This document shows positions 48,201 through 60,771 of a stretch of 64,000 bases of DNA, in pieces; positions within the stretch are counted from its first letter, which is position 1; the number at the start of each line of letters is the position of its first letter. Both the position numbers and the translations under genes were made by a program. Where the stretch lies: assembly GCA_028673005.1 (NCBI GenBank), contig CM054112.1:191243144-191307143 (forward strand), read 5' to 3'. Under the pieces are notes generated by a model. It ran no database searches. It was not told where the DNA came from and was given only the letters and a program-made list of their open reading frames with translations. Origin of the DNA: Tanypteryx hageni. Lineage: Eukaryota; Arthropoda; Insecta; Odonata; Petaluridae.

Positions 48201-50110
48201 AAATATCCGTCGGATGACGCTCCTGGTGCGCGCTGAACGCCGGGAAGGAAATAGAGCTTTCGAAGTTCCTTGAAATAATTTTCAAGTGTAATAGGGACAT
48301 TGAGTGGGTGTTACATCTTGGTAAAGTCCTTCAAGTCAAAGAATCGGGAATCGGATAAAATACGCAGTGCTATAGTATTCGTTTGGTGTATTTTGATCTA
48401 TGACAACATATATTTAAGGAACAAATAAATTTTCGAAAAACTTCATTCTAAGTACTGTTAATGCTAAATAGATCAACTAAAACGAAAGGCTACTAATGTC
48501 TCAATCATATTAATTCTATTCCTTAATTTTCCGCCAATGTAACTCTTAAACCCTCAAAGATATTTTAAATCGGTAGTATTAATTTAATTTAATTTTAAAC
48601 TAAATAGATTTTATTTTCAAGTTTTCTAATTTCACATCGTTTTTTTCTTTAATTAAACCGAAAGCTTTTTTCTCGGAAATTTGACAGGATAACGTTTTCT
48701 TTGCTGAATGCTTCGTCACTGAGAAAGGGCGCCTTTACTTCTTCTCAGTACGAATGCCACCGTCATACGGCAAAACACATTCATAATGCCGACATGTTGC
48801 AATCTTAAATATCTATTCAGACAAAGATATATGCGCTGCTCGCATTTCATGACCAATGTTTTTTACCGGCTTCGCTGCAGTTTCTCATTGGATATCGTTA
48901 TCCTATTCAGCTTTTTGCTCATCCTATTTATGATGCTTTACAATTTTTTCATTGTTATTATTAATATTAATTGCTCTCATGTTCATTCCAGATCACACCG
49001 AATTCACGCCCCAATACTCGGTAATAGTAGAATTTGAATAATTTATAATAGTATTTATAAGAGATCAACTTTCAATCATATTTCAGAATAAAGCAATAAA
49101 CATTTGACTATATCAAAATAGGTGATTTTATAGGAAAGAAATCGTTTTCACAAATTTAAGCATTGGATATGACTTAGAGTAGCGATATAAATTTTTTATT
49201 AGATCGATCATATAAAGCAAAGTTGCTACAATTTCTCGGCTGTCATTACATTTAACTTTATCGAAAATTCTTGTTTTGAATCGTTGTTGGGTTTAACATC
49301 ATCATAATATTTAATCCCCGGAAAACCAATCGTTACCTTCTTAGTGTCAAATTTCTAACTTAAGAAAATAGCGCTACAAACATTTACGCGATATCTTATA
49401 ATCCTTCGGTTTAAGGGACGAGATAAAAGAAGTTTCGTTTGTTCGCACTTAATTTTCCATAATATACCTGCTTCATGGAGCTTCTCATTGTGGCACCCGT
49501 CCGTATTAAAATTATGAAGAGTGTTAATATCTACAAACATAAAAGTCCACGCGTGTAATTTGGATTTAGCTCCCCTCGATGCGCAGAGAAAGGCTGGAGA
49601 TGAAAAAAGATTCTCTTCCGTCCGAGTCTAATTAATAAAGTTTCGAAGTCTAGAGAAAAACTGCCAACGCGCAAAAAAAAGACGAGTCCTCCTGAATTCT
49701 AAAGCCGGTATCTAAACAAAAACAAAAACTCCTTCAGCCATTCTGAAGTCCTCCCTGAATTTTTTTCCCCAAGTTACACAGGCCCTAATTGGTGGAAAAG
49801 AACTTTCTTGTGTTTTCACTTCCATTCCATAGCGAGCAAAAACATCAGCAAGAATAGGAGGAATCTTCTCAAAGAAAAAAATTATTATTATTTTCGGGAT
49901 GTAAGATGTTTAATGAATAGCACGCGCCTGTAAACGGAGATTTTGATTCACATTATGACAATTTTATGTCTTAACATGGGATTCGTGGGATAATTTAATC
50001 TTAGTTTTATGCATTGATCGTCTATTATTTTCCCATTGAAACGGAAGTTATGTATTTGATGAAAGGTACTGAGTTTCATCGGCGATGAAAGTTCAAGATT
50101 GATTTCTAGG
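45225..50110. other. Upstream of the peptide gene; no gene seen
   Basis: The promoter and 5' UTR exon(s) of the peptide gene should lie here or further right, but I could not place them. Scattered short frames resemble no protein. No transposon ends or RNA genes were recognised. Confidence 0.4.
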
Positions 50111-50118
50111 ATTAAGAG

Positions 50119-50888
50119 TAGGGTTGCCAACTTTTTGTATCTCCAAAGATGGGCACCTTAGAATTTTAAGAATGGAAAATAAATAGTGATATAGTAAAAT
50201 GGGAGGGAGAGAGGAGGTGGTTAATTTTATCGATCAAGTTTGTAGTTTTTTTCAACGTCACTTTATACACAAATTTTTAATCGATCTAATAGAGTGTATT
50301 CATTATGTATTGTAGTAATTAAAAAATATCATTTGGTTCATAACATAAGTAAATAAAGAATTAAAATGAAAAATATATAAACAAAAAGCTGGTGAATAGC
50401 ATATATAATAATGAATAATTCAATAAATAAGTAGTTTATTTTTTTAATGTTATATTTTTGTTCTGATTTAAGAAACGCTTGATAATTTTTATCAAATTTA
50501 AAAATTCAGTACAATTTTCTGAAAAATTAAAAATGACTAGCAACTCATCTTTGATTAATTTTATAGAGCATTGATTTTGTTCATCCCGCCACTTTGTACC
50601 CATGATACTGAAAATCCTCTCGCAGTAAGCTGATGTACTGGTTATGCTCATAATGTACAAAATAACAAAATATTTAAAAATTTGTAGATTTCAGGATATT
50701 TTACTCGAATTCAATAAAATCTTTAGTTTTTGAAATTTCACCAAATCTTGTTTTATTGCTGTATAGTAAATGGTAAAATTTATGGAAAGATGGACAAATC
50801 GCGACCATCCAGAGGTTAGGGATGGACAATGGACAAATCTTGTGAAAGATGGATTGTCCATCCGAAAGATGGACGGTTGGCAACCCTA
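50119..50888 (-). mobile_element. hAT element remnant with transposase C-terminus
   Basis: The ends are TAGGGTTGCCAAC (left) and GTTGGCAACCCTA (right), a perfect 13-bp inverted repeat. Flanking octamers ATTAAGAG and ATGAAGAG differ at one base, consistent with an old 8-bp duplication. The minus strand encodes a hATC dimerisation segment, which fixes the superfamily. A GATGGACAATCC-like motif is repeated next to the right end (50790-50875). The element is internally deleted (770 bp). Confidence 0.85.
50436..50660 (-). pseudogene. hAT transposase C-terminal (hATC) remnant
   Basis: The translation contains STSAYCERIFSIMGTKWRDE, followed by a Cys-Ser-Ile-Lys-Leu-Ile stretch. This matches the conserved hATC pattern (T-S-A-x-x-E-R-x-F-S-x-x-G...R-x-x-L). 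The catalytic DDE core, zinc finger and N-terminus are absent. Confidence 0.85.
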
Positions 50889-51289
50889 ATGAAGAGAGAC
50901 CATTTAACGCGTTTTTGCAGGATGAAATGCAATGGTAAATTAACGAAAATTCTTGAAGTCTAACGAAACGTTTATGGAGGTCACCCAAGTAAGTCAACTG
51001 TGTAATATACGAGTAGAACACTGAAATAAGTGAAGATATAAAAAGGAATTTTTATAACCAACTTTTATATAGGTAATACTTTAATTTGAATAAACTTTAT
51101 AATATAATTATGATAACCATTCTTCTTGCATGGGCGTAAAAAGTTGAAAAAGTGTCTTCCAGCTGTTGAGTGACGTGGGGGTCTCTATATTTAACCTTTA
51201 ATCTTTCTACAGTTGTGAGAATGGTAGACAGAAGTATAGAACTCAGTGACAAACGTAAGAATGTTTGATATATTTATCGGAGCGCCAAC

Positions 51290-51370
51290 GCGTTGATCTG
51301 GTGCCGAGGTGACTAAATCACTCGTCTTACGCGATGATTATCTCAGGTGAGTTGGTTCAAACCCTGCAAG
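51290..51370 (+). repeat. tRNA-like or SINE-like sequence with Pol III boxes
   Basis: A box A-like GTGCCGAGGTGACTAA near 51302 is followed about 45 bp later by box B-like GGTTCAAACCC near 51355. I did not find a complete cloverleaf. It may be the head of a SINE. A TA run follows at 51388-51409. Confidence 0.4.
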
Positions 51371-51871
51371 CAGCTTTGAATTTTTTCAGAGATATATATA
51401 TATATATATACAATACTTCCTGCAAACATCTTATGAAGTGACCAAATCCGATAGTTCCTATGACAAAAAATTGTTACAAAGGGTGTTATTAGTAGAACCA
51501 CTTTTATTGCCCCTCTTAAAATAATTATATAGCTCACACCATTTTCATAACCAAAAGCACATACCTATATGATTTATACTACCGGTACACATTGTTTTTT
51601 GTTTTTTTTTTCACTATTTCTAATGGTACAGCATATCGTATATTCTGTAGCTTGTTTAATATTAAGCAATCAATACACCGTACACAGTAAAACTTGCAAA
51701 CGAAACGATATTTTCAATGTATGCGTGAAATGTCTTTCTATTTGAAATGTTAAGTTGACCATTATTACAATGCATTGGAATCGTTTCTTTTCTTCGCTAC
51801 GTATTCCATTTGTTTTATATTTACACGAAATTTTTCACAAATTTTCAATCGGTTATTGTTCTTGATGCGTT
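51371..51871. other. No gene seen
   Basis: AT-rich sequence with a short TA microsatellite. Nothing else recognised. Confidence 0.5.
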
Positions 51872-52666
51872 TGTTTCATTGTAGGCTTAGTGCAAATGAA
51901 CTTGAAAGCCCGTGTCTAGCAATGCAAAAATCCGAGGTCAATAATTGAAGTGTAGAAAAATCGTAGAAAATCGGATATAAACTTAAAATATGAGCAAACA
52001 GGAATTAAACAACAGAATCGAAAGTAAGAAAAAGAATCTTAATTTCTTTTTACGTGAAATAGTGTAAATCCCGAGTCAAAGTCTCGATCGTAAGATATTT
52101 TAAAATGTTAAAGACTGAAGGTCTACACATTGTATTCCAGCCGATTATGTGATAATCAAATGCAAAAACGAAAACTTTTCTGATATTGTACCCATGCCTT
52201 TTCGGGAGACATCTACCGGCTTAAATCCTGCACGAGTTTGCGCCGAGTATTCAGGCGAAAATTTGTCGAAATCGAGCCGACCGTTCTTAATTTATTTGCT
52301 GTATACTGGGAGGTGACGTCACTCGAGACAATCTGTTTTTGTCCTTCACGCGTTTTATTGCAAGCTTAGTGCAAATGCACTTGAAGCTCGAGTCTAACAA
52401 TGCAAAAATGCGAGATGAACAACGCCGGCTACCCTACCAACCTCCTTTTGAAATGTCGAAAAACCGAAGAAAATCGAATATAAACTTGAAATATGAGCAA
52501 ACACGAATTAAACAACAGAATCAGCGATAAGCATAAGAATCTTCATTTCTTTCTGCGTGAAATGGTATAAATCTCGAGTCAGAGTCGCGATCGTAAGATA
52601 TTTTAAAATGTTAAATAATAAAGGTCTAAATTTCGTATTCAACCCAATTACGTGTTAATCAAATGA
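51872..52666 (+). repeat. X-family repeat in two direct copies
   Basis: Copy one (about 51872-52162) and copy two (about 52359-52666) share GCTTAGTGCAAATG, AAAAATSCGAG, ATATAAACTTRAAATATGAG, AATTAAACAACAGAATC and GATCGTAAGATATTTTAAAA in the same order. Copy two has extra bases after its GCGAGATGAACAACG block. The X sequence is related to 2985-3260 and 62440-62740. It abuts a Y element. Confidence 0.75.
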
Positions 52667-52667
52667 A

Positions 52668-53301
52668 ATAAACTGCTGTGGGCAACACATGACTTTCTCC
52701 ATATTTATATGACAAATTACATGTTGTTAGCTCTGGAATCGTTGTCAATATTTACTTCCGGTTGACAATTAAGAAAAGAAAAAGGAGCGTTACTAAGACG
52801 TAACTAAGCGGCAATTGTTAACAAAAGTCTTCGGTAGGTGGCGTGGTGGTGGCAGCTAAAAATATAAGCTATCTCTTAAACAATGCATTATATGGAAAAA
52901 TGTATCAATCAAAGGTTGTAGAAAATAAAATTTCCTACAACTTTTATTCTAGTACATTTATACATTTATCAAATATTAAAGCAAATATTTCAAAATAACG
53001 GATAAGTGACAAGAGTAAACACCCACTTCCGATTGACCGATTTTTACCAAAAACTAATCAGATCTTCTTATTTTTTATAAAAATGTTAAATATAAAATTT
53101 TGCGTTGATCTGATTAATAGTTTTTGAGTTAGAGCGCCCACAAAAATCAATCACATACAGACTGACAGACACACAGAAATCATCACGAAACTAGTCAGAA
53201 CGTGTTCAGGGAACCTTAAAACATGTATTTCCGTTGAAATCTCGAGTTCGATTTTTTTCATGAAAACAATACTTTCTATATACTTCGTATATGGAGAAAG
53301 T
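52668..53301 (+). repeat. Y-family repeat, best copy, with inverted termini and end hairpin
   Basis: Its left part ACTTTCTCCATAT (52692-52704) is the exact inverse of the right end ATATGGAGAAAGT (53289-53301). The right end also forms a local hairpin: ACTTTCT-ATATAC, loop TTC, GTATAT-GG-AGAAAGT (53271-53301). About 20 bp left of the left motif is also shared with the 4660 copy, so the true left limit is outside the inverted repeat. No protein is encoded. The superfamily is not assigned. Confidence 0.75.
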
Positions 53302-53370
53302 AAAAACGAAAACTATCCTGATATCGAACCAGACGCAGAGACAGAGAGACGCAGCGGTTATAATATATTA

Positions 53371-53395
53371 GATAGATAGGTAGATAGATAGATAA
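53371..53395 (+). repeat. GATA tetranucleotide repeat
   Basis: GATAGATAGGTAGATAGATA-type run. Confidence 0.9.
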
Positions 53396-54024
53396 TTTAT
53401 TAAACACAAACAGGTTTCCCCAAGTAACATGTGTTATAATAGTCAAGAATAATAAAAAGAATATCAAACTACAAAAAGAAAGAAATAACAACAGATATAT
53501 AACGTAATAGGAAAATGAGACGCTTCAATTAAAATAAAAAACGAGTTTACCAGAAAGCGGAAAAATGTTGCTAAAACAGGAGAAAAAAACCTTCGTGAAT
53601 AAGCGATTTTATGAAATATCACTTTTTCCCCTTCAAAAACCGATAGCGTATCCTTCGTAATTTTTGTTTTTAACTGTACACTAGAAAGATGCCCCTCCCT
53701 AAGAACTGCATAACCTTACAGAGGTGGGAGGGTTTGTGTACTCTTATGAACCAAAGAGCTATGCTGGCGGGAGATAATTCTCCTGCTAGGACCATCCAAG
53801 CCGGAAAGGTCTAAGGGGAAGAGTCAGACTAAGAAGCAGTCTTGGGGTTTTTACATCCCCCTGTGCAAGGGCAGCAGCTTGCACAGTACCTTTGTAGGTG
53901 GTTAATATATGGATCTGAACAGTTACAGATGGGTAATCACTCTTGTGAGACTGCGATCAGGAAAGCAAGGGGAAACTACCTCATTATATTTCCCATGATA
54001 GGCTGAAAAGCTGCAAATACCTCT

Positions 54025-54567
54025 ATGGATCTCTCTGGGGTAAAATATTCCGGAGGTAAAATAGTCCCCCAATCGGATCTCCGGGTGGGGACTACCCTAG
54101 GGAATGCACAGAGGAAATGTAACATTAATAAGAAAGCAAGTGGTGAGAAATTAAGAATAGGCACATGGAATGTTAGGACTATGAATTCAGAGGGGAAACT
54201 AGAGAACTTAAAAAGAGAAATGAGAAGGAATAATTTAGGTATAGTAGGTCATAGTGAAGTTCGGTGGGAAGGAGAAGACGAGATAAATTCAGACGAATTT
54301 AAGATTATTTACTCGGGAGGAGAGAAAAAGGAAAGGGGAGTGGGAATTATGATGAGAAGAGAGATAGCTGAAAGTATTAGCAAGGTAATGACAGTTAATG
54401 ATACAGATATTGATTCTGACCACAATCTTTTGGTGGCAAATACACAATGTAGACTGAAGAGAGTTAAGAGAAACATAAGAGTTAACAAGAAATGGAACTT
54501 AGAGGAACTCTTTAAGAACAAGGAGGCTATCATGACTGAGCTGGAGGAAGGGTTGGGGGAGAGCTGA
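54025..54567 (+). pseudogene. LINE endonuclease with internal deletion
   Basis: The AP-endonuclease-like N-terminus is present (RIGTWNVRTMNSEGKLENL; HSEVRWEG with its metal-binding Glu; GVGIMMRREIAE). The sequence then jumps from VNDTD to the C-terminal SDHNLLVAN motif. The middle of the domain, normally over 100 residues including the GDFN-type motif, is missing. An enzyme of this form should not fold or cut. Confidence 0.82.
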
Positions 54568-55369
54568 AGAAAATAGGAATAATGTTGATAAGAAGTGAAG
54601 ATACATCCATAGCAACATTAAAGATGTAATGGAAAAGAAGGTAGGAAAGATAATGGGTGAAAGAAACAAAAAATCCTGGGTCACAGCAGTCATGCTGCAA
54701 AAAATGGAAGAGGAGAAAGTGGAAGAATATAAACACTGAAGAAGGCCAAGGAAAGTACAAGGAGTTAAATAATGCTTTAAGAAGGAAAAAAGATAAAGGC
54801 ATAGAACAGTGGATAAATGAGAAATGTGAGGAAATTGTCAAGTGTGGAAGAATTTTAGAACAGATCTCATGTATAGCAAAGCAAGGGAACTATTCAAGAA
54901 AAAGGCAAGAATGATAGGACGCAAAGGAATCATGAACAAAAGTGGTAAAATAGTTTCGGAGCCAGACGATGTAGAGAGTGTCTTGAAAGAATACATTGAG
55001 GTACTGTATGACAAAGAAGCAAAGAAATATTGAATTAGATGAAAAAGAGAATGTGGAAAAAGACCAGTTAGGACTAAGTATTCTCGAGTCTGAAGTTAAA
55101 AGAGCAATTGATGACATGAAATGAAGGAAGGCTGTTGGGAGTGATGATATACCAATGGATGTTCTTAAGGTTTTGGGTTCAAAAGCAGTTAAGCAACTTA
55201 CAAAATTCTTTCACCAAGTATATAATACTGGCATTTGGCCTGAAGATTTTCAGATGTTGTTATGGTACCACTGGAGAAAAAGGACAATGCAAAAAGTTGT
55301 AAGAATTACAGAACTATTAGTTTAATTCTCATACAGCTAAAGTTCTAAACTGAATAATAACCAAAAGAA

Positions 55370-56530
55370 TTTAAGGTAAAATTGAAAAGGAGCTGTACGA
55401 TAATCAGTTTGGTTTCAGAAGAGGACGAGGGACAAGAGATGCTATAGGATGTATGAGGACGACGATAGAAAGAGCGCTAGAAGTCAATAAGGATATGTAC
55501 TTTTGTTTTTTAGATTGGAAGAAAGCTTTTGGCCGAGTGAAATGGGATAAAATGTTGGGTATTTTAAATAAAATAGAGATAGAATGGAAAGATAAAAGAT
55601 TGCTTAAAAACCTTTACTTAGATCAAAAGATTAGAGTGAGGGTTGAAGGAAAAGAAATAGAAAGTACTTCAATAGAGAGGGGAGTGAATCAGGGATGTTC
55701 TATTTCACCAGAGATATTTAATATTTATACAGAAACAACAGAAAAAGCGTTGATGGAAGAGAAAGGATTTAAGATAGGAGGTTAAAGTATTACCACAATT
55801 AAATACGCAGTTGATCAGGGATTAATAGCAGAAGACGAGAAAGAACTTTAGAGGATGACAGACAGACTAGTGGAGGTTGGCCAACAATATGGAATGAAGA
55901 TCAATGCCGGAAAAACGAAAAAATTGGAACAATTAAGTAGTTTTAAATATCTTGGCAGTATCTTAGCGCAGGATGAAAGTAGTACATAAAACATCAGAAG
56001 TAGGATTGCAATGGCAAAAGCAGCATTTAACGAGAAGGAGCTTTGCACAAGCAAGAAAATAACTTTAGAAACAAGGAAGAAATTAGCGAAATGCTACATA
56101 TGTAGCATAGCTCTTTATGGCGCAGAGACGTGGAAGGTAAGGAGAAAGGAGAAAAAATATTTAGAAAGTTTTGAGATGTGGGTATGAAGGAGGATGATGA
56201 AAGTGAAATGGACAGAGAGGAAGAGAAACGAAGAAGTATTATAAATGGTGGGAGAAGAAAGGACACTAATGAAAACAATCAGGAAAAGAAAATCAAATTG
56301 GATAGGGCACATATTGAGAAGACAGTGTTTACAAATGACAATCTTAGAAGGCAAAATTAGTGGAACAAGAGGAAGAGGGAGAAAAGGAATATTAGAGAAT
56401 TTAAAGCAGGAATATAATACTTATAGAGGTTATAAAAGAGGCATCCAGGGAGAGAGAGAGATGGAAGCAGCGATTCAGCTAAAACCTGTCTTCGGACAGC
56501 AGCATGATGATGAGAAAGATGATAAAAATC
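55370..56530 (+). pseudogene. Reverse transcriptase pseudogene of the second LINE family
   Basis: FGFRRGRGTRDAIG, CFLDWKKAFGRVKW and RGVNQGCSISPEIFNIY are recognisable RT blocks. The catalytic box reads KYAVDQG, so one of the two aspartates is lost. Stops interrupt the frame after EKGFKIGG (about 55783), after EDEKEL and within FEMWV. The C-terminal RKSNWIGHILRRQ segment is in a different frame from the RT core. Confidence 0.85.
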
Positions 56531-56540
56531 TATTTGTTCA

Positions 56541-57442
56541 ATTCCATGACCTAAAAAAAATCTAACCATCAAATCTGATCCCAAGATTACTATTCAGTAC
56601 AATAAACTAGCGCCAACGAATATAATGCAGTGAAGTAGCCATTCCATAAAAAAAATTTTAGTTTCATTCAGTTGTTTGATAATCTCTATCCGAATATATG
56701 AACTTCTGACTACCATTCTTGGATCGCCATGCTTTAGGATATTGAAAAAATGGAACAATTCACAACATTTCCAGTCTTGATATCGTGGTGGTCAACATGG
56801 ATTTGAAGATAAAATGTTGGAAATGTTGAAATAATGGTAAATAAAAACCATCAAATCGTTTGCGAGGCAGCCTTCAACGGTCTTTATGAGGAGAAAAATG
56901 TTGCGCCTTCACGAACTTACGCGCCTCGAAAATTTGTAGAATATTCCGGTCAAGTATATTCATATTTCAAGTCCATACCCCAAAATTCATTTAAAACTGC
57001 CACATCTGCCATTGTAATTACTGCCTCTTTAAGGACTTCCTTCACTCTTCCTTACACTTCCTCGAAACTCTTCCATCCCCACCACCCACCCAGAACATAC
57101 CAAAACAATCGCAATTTAAAATTTTGTATAACTGTCTCTCTTTTCAACACCCCACTTCTTCCCGTTTGTGAAAACGTTTCATTATTTAATGTGACTCGGC
57201 TCACATTTATGGCTCATCTCTGACCCCTTCCTCTCTCCTCAGAGCCCTGCTCTTCACCTTTCTCGTCCGCGCTGTCATAACAACCCGCTGCATCAATCTC
57301 ACTAATCCTAACTCCTACTCTAACTAGAAGGCACAGGATCGTGGGCATGTGCCCGGCTCTGAACAAAGTCGTTTGTCGCCTCCATTTGGACGATCACTTA
57401 AACCCATTTGACTTCTGGGAACAATTCTATTACTCTCTAATG
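56541..57442. other. No gene seen
   Basis: Mixed composition. An open frame at 56834-57223 has no recognisable similarity. Confidence 0.45.
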
Positions 57443-57729
57443 CAGTGGTTCTCAACATTTTTTTGTCTGCGTCACCCCATTTTCAGTTCTGCGGCACCCC
57501 GTTTATAGTTGTATTTCCTTTGAGTCACATTTAAAGATTAACTGGGCTTTCACTAACACATAGAGATAAGAATTTACGTGTTTAAAGGAGCAGGTGTGCG
57601 CATTCTCCTGATTTTATTTATTTTCATACGCCAGAACCAGACACACTGAATGTATTAGATATTCGCGTCACACCTCAATAACTCCTACATCACCCTGGGG
57701 TGCGGTGTCACCCCGGTTGAGAACCATTG
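57443..57729. mobile_element. hAT MITE with perfect ends and target duplication
   Basis: It begins CAGTGGTTCTCAAC and ends GTTGAGAACCATTG, with only the terminal C/T difference spoiling the inverted match. CTCTAATG is duplicated exactly on each side (57435-57442 and 57730-57737). Subterminal repeats (GTCACCCC, CACCCCG) are also inverted across the element. It is 287 bp with no coding. Confidence 0.9.
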
Positions 57730-57737
57730 CTCTAATG

Positions 57738-59049
57738 TATACCGTGTTCGCGTATTAAAAACCAAATGGAAATTATGCCATGGAAAAAGTTGGTATTCAC
57801 TGGATAATATCCTCCTTATTTGTGTCTACTTTTCGCACATTGTTGGTGTTACCTCCGATGGTTCTAGACAGGCTCAAGTAGATTAAAATTGGCAATTTGG
57901 CAATCAGTCATACATTTGTATAAGTTTAAAACATTTTTCTCTCTCTATTTTTCTTTCTTAACTTATCAACTAGAGAGATAATAATACCCGGAAATCGCGA
58001 TTTCAACATTCACTGAAAACCCCCTATTTCTATGACAAAGAGAATTATGCCATTCACCTGAGAATATTCAGCTTTTATTGTTTTTTAGCCTTGTAAACAC
58101 ATAAAGAGTTCTGAACGCTGAATATTGGTTGTTTGTGAGTGATAAGTCACTGAAGTCTTTGATCTGATCATCCATTTTTAAAGAAAATTGTTGAACGTAA
58201 TTTCAAAAGATTTTATTATTACTTTATTTCCCAATATAATTTTATGAAAAGTAACCGTGTTGATATTTCTTTATTTTTTGCGTTGTGATGATAAGAAATA
58301 GCACAGAGTTTTTTGCAAAAATGATTATATTGGTTGGATAGATACCGTTGATGAATTTTTTCTTATGGCAACCGAGTTTTTATTCATTTCCGCCTTGAAA
58401 ACGCGACTTTAATTTATCATCGGTGTTATGTTTAAATGTCGCTGACAAGAATTTTACAACCGATTAGCTGCTTGTTCCAATTATTTCATAGGCAATCTTG
58501 TATGGCAACCGCAAGAGGTTGTTTTAGCATTGCTCAACTTGAAAACAGCTTTTACGGAAATGCTTTGTCTACGCCTGGAATCTCAAACTTGCGAGACGCA
58601 TGAGGTCCGCGTGGTACATTTATGCAGCCCTCGAAGCAATTGCTTTATGCTACACACCACATGACCCTTATTCAAATGCATTTTTGTAAAATGTTTCACG
58701 TAAATATCTGTAAACTAGTGTATTGCCCGTCATATGGCGGGTGTCAGTTACTATATGGGTGAAAAACCCGTCGTAAGACTGGTAATCCTACTGAAACCAT
58801 ACATCTTAAGTACATAATCGTAACACATTATTTTCGATAATAACAAAATTATTTTATTTTTGTAGTGTAATGTCCCTTTGAAATTCAGCGGGGAACGTAG
58901 AAATGAATAATAACAGCTGTAATTATTGATTATGAGCCGGTATAAAATTGGCCAAAATAGAGATTCGGGAGAATTTCTTTCTCATTCTTGTTTTCTCCAA
59001 TGATGAGCCCCTTGTCAAAAATGAAGTAATAATAAATAAATAAATAATA
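57738..59049. other. AT-rich stretch, no gene seen
   Basis: No coding, RNA or repeat boundary recognised. Confidence 0.5.
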
Positions 59050-59235
59050 ATATTCCCTCTCTCCCTCTCGCCATCGCTCTCTCCATCCCTTCCTCTCGCT
59101 TTCCTTCTCTCTCTCTCTCCGCCTCTCTTTTCTCCCATCTCCTCCCTCTCTCATTCTCTCCTTTCCCAATCCATAGCTCTCCCTCTTTTTCTCCGTCTCC
59201 CTCTTTATCTCTTTCCTCCCGTCCTTTTCTAATTC
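59050..59235 (+). repeat. CT-rich low-complexity tract
   Basis: CTCTCTCC and CTCTTT-type runs on the plus strand. Arg/Glu-rich minus-strand frames here are artefacts of this composition. Confidence 0.85.
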
Positions 59236-60771
59236 TATAAATGCCTTACTCTCTATGCACAGTCATTTCCAAAAGTATTCCAACCATTTATATCTACATG
59301 AATATTATGTGTCAGTGACTATGTACCCATTTCCTGTCTTAACGCCACCTCAGCCTTCAAGGTTTATTATTGCATAAAATACTACGTATTCTTGCGTATC
59401 GACCGGTGTTAACATAGATTATTCCGCGTCGTGGGCGATCGTTCGAACGTATTATTATAATTCGCCATTGTTATTTAACAGTCATTCTTGCATCGTGATG
59501 ATAGCATGAGCAGACCCATTGAATTGTTTTTTTTTGTCCAAGTGAGGTGTTGTTTGGGGAGGGCTGAAGCAAACTCGCTGCGTAATTAGTTCTAATAGTG
59601 CAAGTACGAATGCATTTACGAATTTCAAATCGACGATTTATCGGTTTTATCGAATTCTCCGGTTTGTTACATAACGAAAATAGCGAAAGTGACAAGGCCC
59701 AACTCTCAAAAACAGTCGAGAAAATGCGAATAAAAAAGTAAAAAAATACACTTCTCCAGAGTTTCTTCTTCCATTACTTGCTACTTGATAGCATTTTCCG
59801 TATATTCCACGTTAGACACCGACGTCAGAAGTCGGTTTTACTCTCGGAATGCAAGAGATTGTAATGCGTTATATCTTTTTTTAAATTAATTGAGTTAAAT
59901 TGTTGTTGCAGCCATCATCATTTCGTTTCACTTCGTTATTAAGTGAACCTCATTTTCATAGACATTCGTAGGTAAACATGCAGATTTCTGACTGACTTCG
60001 CAAAAGTTTTTGAGGGTACCACTAGATAGTTTAATTTTTCGTGCGCAAGCAACATTTGGAAAATGAAGGGATGAATTATCTACGACTAAAAATGAACGTA
60101 AATATATCTATTTTCATTGCGGGTACACAACGTTTGTAAGTGAAAATAAATGGGTAATTTACGGCGAAGGTATTACGTGAACATACAGATTATATTACAA
60201 CTATTTGAGTAAGATATGTTTTAAGTAATAGTAGATTGTATTATCAATTACTACAATTGATAAGGAAATTAATCGGTAAATCAAAAATTCGATATTTCAT
60301 AGGCATCACTACTGGAATTTCAGTTCGTAGACATTATACTAAGCCATTAATATTTTCTTTTTTGACATTATATAGTTAATATCCTTATTCTCTCCGTCCA
60401 TTTTTGGTCCTACCGTTGGTCCGTCCGCCGGAACGCTCTATACAAATCCCCATAAGCGATCACTAAAAAATCACTTTTTTCACTTGCAGGCTTTTTTCAT
60501 TTGCAAAATTTAATTAGAAGTAATTGACCTACAATCTTCGGAGAGGGACAATCATAAAGAAAAATAAACCTAAATTCTTCTTCTTATAGTCGATGTTTGA
60601 CTTCGGTTTGAAATCGCTCAAGTAATACTTTTAAATCATATTTATTGGGAAAATTCAAGTTTTTTATCGATATCTTGCCTTGCCGAACGTGCCATTGTTA
60701 AACCTCGAGATTATCGTCCTTATATGCGTAAGGAAAGCGTACTTTAGTACGAGCGAGAATGCGGCCGAATT
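59236..60771. other. No gene seen
   Basis: AT-rich sequence with short CCGTCC-type repeats near 60395-60430. No coding sequence recognised. Confidence 0.5.

Larger units (their letters stand above)
53688..56540 (+). mobile_element. Second RTE-type LINE family, degenerate
   Basis: It begins with a non-coding leader (GGTGGGAGGGTTTGTG, GGGAAACTACCTCATTATA), then an endonuclease frame, the RT, and the RTE C-terminus (ALYGAETWK, SFEMW, RKRKSNWIGHILRRQ, RGRGRKGILE). It ends near GATGATGAGAAAGATGATAAA. The sequence differs throughout from the other two LINE copies, so it is a separate subfamily. Multiple stops and frame changes occur, and the second half of the endonuclease plus part of the linker are shortened. 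Confidence 0.88.

Noticed and set aside
53271..53301. loxP-like sequence ATACTTCGTATA
   Set aside because: It is part of the Y-element end hairpin, lacks one base and the 8-bp spacer architecture of loxP, and recurs in every Y copy.
58923..59169. Glu/Arg-rich minus-strand frames
   Set aside because: They are artefacts of a CT microsatellite.
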